Source of the DNA: a bacterium
GTDB lineage: Bacteria; Patescibacteriota; Minisyncoccia; Portnoybacterales; JAGGTM01
Reading direction: 5' to 3'
Assembly: GCA_021163745.1 (NCBI GenBank)
Contig: JAGGTM010000070.1
Coordinates: 1 to 15,731 of the forward strand
DNA length: 15,731 nt
Within the stretch, counting starts at the first letter, position 1, and every line of letters begins with the position of its first letter. Positions 13,797 to 15,731 of this stretch are shown one piece after another. Position numbers and translations under genes: made by a program. The notes beneath the pieces are model-generated. The model was not told where the DNA came from, did no database searches, and saw only the letters and a list, made by a program, of their open reading frames with translations.

Positions 13797-14279
13797 CTAA
13801 TATTCTCTCGAAACCACTGTGGTTTGTAAATGAATTTTTGAAATCTGCTCTTGTTTTCCATCTTTCGATTCTGCTTTTATTACAATAGTTACTCTGGGTT
13901 GAACAGAATTCTTCTTAACATAAAATTTTAAATCGGTAATCTTAACAGTATTTTGAGAGGTAATTGAAATATCATTTCTGGTAATTTCATCAGAAGACAA
14001 TTTATAACTAACATCTTCATCTCCGGTTGGTTTATGTGCGGTAATATCCAAGCTACTGAAAGTCCCTTCGCCTGTTTTAACTTCACTCATCCTAATTTCC
14101 CTCGACATTCTTTCCAATGTATAACGAAGATTTTCTTCTATATTCTGAATTCCAATAGACCTTCTCTGACCTTTAATTACATCTAAAAAAATATCAGAGA
14201 CAAGTAAAACCACTATACTAAAAATAGCTAAAGCAATAATTAATTCTATTAAAGTTAATCCTTTTTTATTGCCACTCAT
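13797..14279 (-). CDS. PilW/PulJ-like prepilin-type N-terminal cleavage protein, 160 aa
   Basis: This is a predicted minor pilin or pseudopilin. The N-terminus MSGNKKGLTLIELIIALAIF has a short basic leader, a prepilin-peptidase site after Gly7, Glu12 at mature position +5, and a hydrophobic helix of about 20 residues. The segment IEENLRYTLERMSREIRMSE (42-61) is typical of PilW/GspJ-type subunits. The remainder is a beta-rich globular domain. Its start codon (14277-14279) overlaps the end of the PilV-like gene by 14 nt, indicating translational coupling. It needs a prepilin peptidase (PilD), which is not in the window. Assignment as PilW-like rests on the N-terminal pattern and gene order. Confidence 0.8.
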   Translation of the reverse strand: MSGNKKGLTLIELIIALAIFSIVVLLVSDIFLDVIKGQRRSIGIQNIEENLRYTLERMSREIRMSEVKTGEGTFSSLDITAHKPTGDEDVSYKLSSDEITRNDISITSQNTVKITDLKFYVKKNSVQPRVTIVIKAESKDGKQEQISKIHLQTTVVSREY

Positions 14280-14865
14280 ATAAGTAATCCTTGACAGTTA
14301 AATAATAGCTTTTGGAACGTTCGGTCCATTTAATTTCACAGGTAACTTCTATCTGGGTAGGAGAAATTTTATCTAGAAGAATTAATCTGTAAAAATTTGT
14401 GGAAGATCCTCCGGAAGAATCATGGGTATAAAAATCGTTTTTCAAATAAACACGGCAATTGCTTCCGCATTCGTCTATATCAGAAGGAGGTGGATTAAAA
14501 TATGAGGTTAATCCATCAATATCATCATAATCAATAATTCCAGCCCTTTGGTTACCTGTTCCTTCTATCCCTGTATCCCAATCTTCTCCCTGAACCCAAT
14601 TAGTATCTCTAATTCCTCTTACTAATTCTATTCCTTCCTGAGCTAAATTTGCGGCGATTAATTTATTTTTCGCTACCGAAGAAGCAGAAATAGAAAAACT
14701 TACTAAATATAAAATTCCTATAAGACCGATAGAAATAACCGCTATGGCAATAATTACCTCTAATAAGGTAAACCCCGTACCACTTTTGTAACAAAAATGG
14801 TGCAGGGTAAACCCGTGTTTAATATTAAACTTAAAAAAATGTTTTCTAAATTTTTTGGAAAACAT
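14266..14865 (-). CDS. PilV-like minor pilin with duplicated cleavage motif, 199 aa
   Basis: This is a predicted type IV minor pilin. The mature N-terminus FTLLEVIIAIAVISIGLIGILY, with Glu36 at +5 after Gly31, is followed by NLAQEGIELVRGIRDTNW, a strongly PilV-like stretch. The leader is unusual: it reads HGFTL-HHFCYKSGTG-FTLLEV, so a G-F-T-L cleavage motif appears twice. The 13 extra residues come from a palindromic insertion at 14773-14807 with a 9-bp flanking repeat. The upstream motif (Gly18|Phe19) has His at the +5 position, so only the second should be a normal site. I chose ATG at 14863-14865; the frame stays open to a TTG at 14880 that overlaps the previous gene's stop. A cysteine pair (CGSNC) lies in the globular domain. 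It is coupled to the PilW-like gene downstream. Confidence 0.8.
   Translation of the reverse strand: MFSKKFRKHFFKFNIKHGFTLHHFCYKSGTGFTLLEVIIAIAVISIGLIGILYLVSFSISASSVAKNKLIAANLAQEGIELVRGIRDTNWVQGEDWDTGIEGTGNQRAGIIDYDDIDGLTSYFNPPPSDIDECGSNCRVYLKNDFYTHDSSGGSSTNFYRLILLDKISPTQIEVTCEIKWTERSKSYYLTVKDYLYEWQ
14773..14807 (+). mobile_element. Palindromic element copy E, in-frame insertion in PilV-like gene
   Basis: This 35-bp unit reads CCCCGTACCACTTTTG, TAA, CAAAAATGGTGCAGGG. It folds into a 16-position stem with two mismatches (4/32 and 11/25) and a 3-nt loop. GGTAAACCC occurs exactly at 14767-14775 and 14806-14814, so 39 bp have been added to the gene. The duplication can be read as 9 bp, or as TAAA flanking a 35-bp CCC...GGG unit. 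It encodes the second half of a doubled prepilin motif. Confidence 0.78.
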
Positions 14866-14872
14866 AATGCAA

Positions 14873-15391
14873 TTACTCAATTACTCCACCTTTGGTTATT
14901 TTAATGTCTAAAGTATTGCCAGTATCTTCATGCTTTATAGTAATTACTCCCTCATTTTCTCCGGCATTTACATATGTTTTCGGATCTGGAGGCAAAAATA
15001 CAATGTCTAAATACAAAACATCTCCTCCGTTCTCAGAAAGAGAAGAAACTTCTATTTTAGATGGGAGATAAACTTCTTTGACCAACTCACTTGTCCCATC
15101 ATAATCTTTTTCTTCGTCTTTGTCTGCGAAAACATAATAATAAGAAGGAGTAGTTTTATCAAAACTGATTCCAAATCCCCCTTTCGGAACTTCTCCTTTA
15201 AATTCTACAGCACCCAAGCTCATATTTTGCGCTCTTCTTATTTCAGAGATAATCCTCTGTTTCGCCATTTGCAATTCATACTGTTTTTTCCCTTTTTGAT
15301 AATTTACTAAAACAATTCCGATAATAATTCCAATTACGGCTAAAACAACTAACATCTCTATTAAAGTAAAACCCAAAATTTTTTTCTTCAT
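14873..15391 (-). CDS. GspH/FimT-like pseudopilin, 172 aa
   Basis: This is a predicted minor pilin or pseudopilin. The leader is six residues plus Gly7, and the mature protein begins FTLIEMLVVLAVIGIIIGIVLV with Glu12 at +5, a textbook prepilin N-terminus. The helix continues to LQMAKQRIISEIRRAQNMSLGA, typical of GspH/FimT proteins. A beta-rich C-terminal domain contains LDIVFLPPDPKTYVN, also seen in that group. The ATG at 15389-15391 is only 8 nt from the 3' end of the tRNA-His gene and has no Shine-Dalgarno site. The mRNA is therefore probably released by tRNA processing and nearly leaderless. It is first of four pilin-like genes and is separated from the PilV-like ATG by 7 nt. Confidence 0.85.
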   Translation of the reverse strand: MKKKILGFTLIEMLVVLAVIGIIIGIVLVNYQKGKKQYELQMAKQRIISEIRRAQNMSLGAVEFKGEVPKGGFGISFDKTTPSYYYVFADKDEEKDYDGTSELVKEVYLPSKIEVSSLSENGGDVLYLDIVFLPPDPKTYVNAGENEGVITIKHEDTGNTLDIKITKGGVIE

Positions 15392-15399
15392 AATCTAAG

Positions 15400-15471
15400 G
15401 GAGACCGGAGGGATTTGCACCCTCGCTAACAGGGCCACAGCCTGTTGTGCTGCTATTACACCACGGCCTCC
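15400..15471 (-). tRNA. tRNA-His (GTG)
   Basis: The full cloverleaf is visible on the minus strand. The extra G(-1), the hallmark of tRNA-His, is encoded at 15471 and faces C73 at 15400. The acceptor strands are GAGGCCG and CGGTCTC, and the anticodon arm is ACAGG-CTGTGGC-CCTGT with anticodon GTG. The T arm is GAGGG-TGCAAAT-CCCTC, with TGC replacing the usual TTC. CCA is not encoded. The first pilin-like gene starts 8 nt downstream. Confidence 0.95.
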
Positions 15472-15479
15472 ATATTTTG

Positions 15480-15552
15480 TGCCCCGTGAGGGAATCGAAC
15501 CCCCGACCGTTGGCTTAAAAGGCCACTGCTCTACCGACTGAGCTAACGGGGC
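15480..15552 (-). tRNA. tRNA-Lys (TTT)
   Basis: The acceptor GCCCCGT pairs with ACGGGGC, followed by A73. The D arm is GCTC/GAGC. The anticodon loop CTTTTAA gives anticodon TTT. The top pair of the anticodon stem (27-43) is G-A, as in the neighbouring tRNA-Lys. CCA is not encoded. It is the second of three co-oriented tRNA genes. Confidence 0.96.
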
Positions 15553-15566
15553 AAAAATTAACTCAA

Positions 15567-15639
15567 TGCCTCCGGCAGGGATTGAACCTGCAACCTTGGG
15601 CTTAAGAGGCCCCTGCTCTGCCAATTGAGCTACGGAGGC
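15567..15639 (-). tRNA. tRNA-Lys (CTT)
   Basis: The acceptor GCCTCCG pairs with CGGAGGC, followed by A73. The T arm is GCAGG-TTCAATC-CCTGC. The anticodon loop CTCTTAA gives anticodon CTT. CCA is not encoded. It is first in the tRNA cluster and about 12 nt from the predicted transcription start. Confidence 0.96.
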
Positions 15640-15657
15640 ATATTTATATTTAATTAA

Positions 15658-15686
15658 ATAATACACTTTTAATACAGCGAAGTCAA
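15658..15686 (-). promoter_or_regulatory. Sigma70-type promoter of the tRNA/pilin operon
   Basis: Read on the minus strand, TTGACT (15681-15686) and TATTAT (15658-15663) are separated by exactly 17 nt. Transcription would begin near 15651, shortly before tRNA-Lys(CTT). I found no comparable promoter or terminator between the tRNAs and the pilin-like genes, so this one probably drives all of them. Confidence 0.75.
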
Positions 15687-15701
15687 CTTTATTTTATTCT
15701 A

Positions 15702-15720
15702 CCAAAATCTGAATTTTTGG
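15702..15720. terminator. Possible weak hairpin upstream of the tRNA promoter
   Basis: CCAAAA and TTTTGG flank a 7-nt loop (TCTGAAT). The minus-strand flank ends in a T-run only on the far side, and the window ends 11 nt later. It may be the end of a gene beyond the window, but the evidence is thin. Confidence 0.25.
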
Positions 15721-15731
15721 CAATAAAAAAA

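Noticed and set aside
15388..15666. Minus-strand open frame with SVAQLAEQ / GSIPAG-like peptides
   Set aside because: This is the classic false translation of tRNA genes; it covers the three tRNAs and shares their strand.
1..15731. CRISPR array, insertion-sequence transposase, integrase or toxin-antitoxin pair
   Set aside because: I looked for regularly spaced identical repeats and for characteristic proteins and found none; the palindromic elements have no coding capacity and irregular spacing.

Overview
The window looks like a chromosomal segment of a low-GC bacterium, most probably a member of the Candidate Phyla Radiation / Patescibacteria. This is inferred from a DUF4012 protein next to sugar-transfer genes, a MurE-like ligase whose N-terminal domain is replaced by a hydrophobic segment, a ribosomal protein S16 with a long Lys/Glu tail, minor-pilin genes of the type common in that group, tRNA genes without encoded CCA, and short or absent Shine-Dalgarno sites. 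No 16S rRNA or other decisive marker is present, so the taxonomy is tentative.

Layout. Positions 5-7483 (minus strand) hold a surface-glycan cluster. Transcription starts at a polyprenyl-phosphate sugar-1-phosphate transferase with its own promoter, then runs through three GT4 glycosyltransferases and a membrane-anchored DUF4012 protein. Positions 7596-8032 (plus strand) encode RNase P RNA, with a good promoter and a clear intrinsic terminator. Positions 8086-13022 (minus strand) form a housekeeping run in the order rpmF, nusB, rnc, rpsP, MurE-like ligase, O-antigen-ligase-like membrane protein. Positions 13305-15639 (minus strand) carry three tRNA genes (Lys-CTT, Lys-TTT, His) directly followed by four minor-pilin-like genes and a terminator.

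How the genes fit together. The initiating transferase would load a sugar phosphate onto undecaprenyl phosphate, the GT4 enzymes would extend it, and the O-antigen-ligase-like protein could polymerise or ligate the glycan. No flippase is visible in the window. The pilin-like genes would supply minor subunits for a type IV pilus or competence pseudopilus, but no motor, platform protein or peptidase is present.

Most unusual signal. A short palindromic sequence (about 35 bp: a 16-bp imperfect stem with a 3-nt loop) occurs in four clearly homologous copies (3693-3733, 8770-8804, 13216-13250, 14773-14807). Three further hairpins may be related (4901-4928, 9491-9534, 10886-10919). Two clear copies lie inside genes, flanked by direct repeats, as apparent 39-bp in-frame insertions. 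One of these duplicates the prepilin cleavage motif of a PilV-like protein. Sequence changes between copies preserve base pairing. This looks like a family of very small mobile or structured elements; I do not recognise it as a named family.
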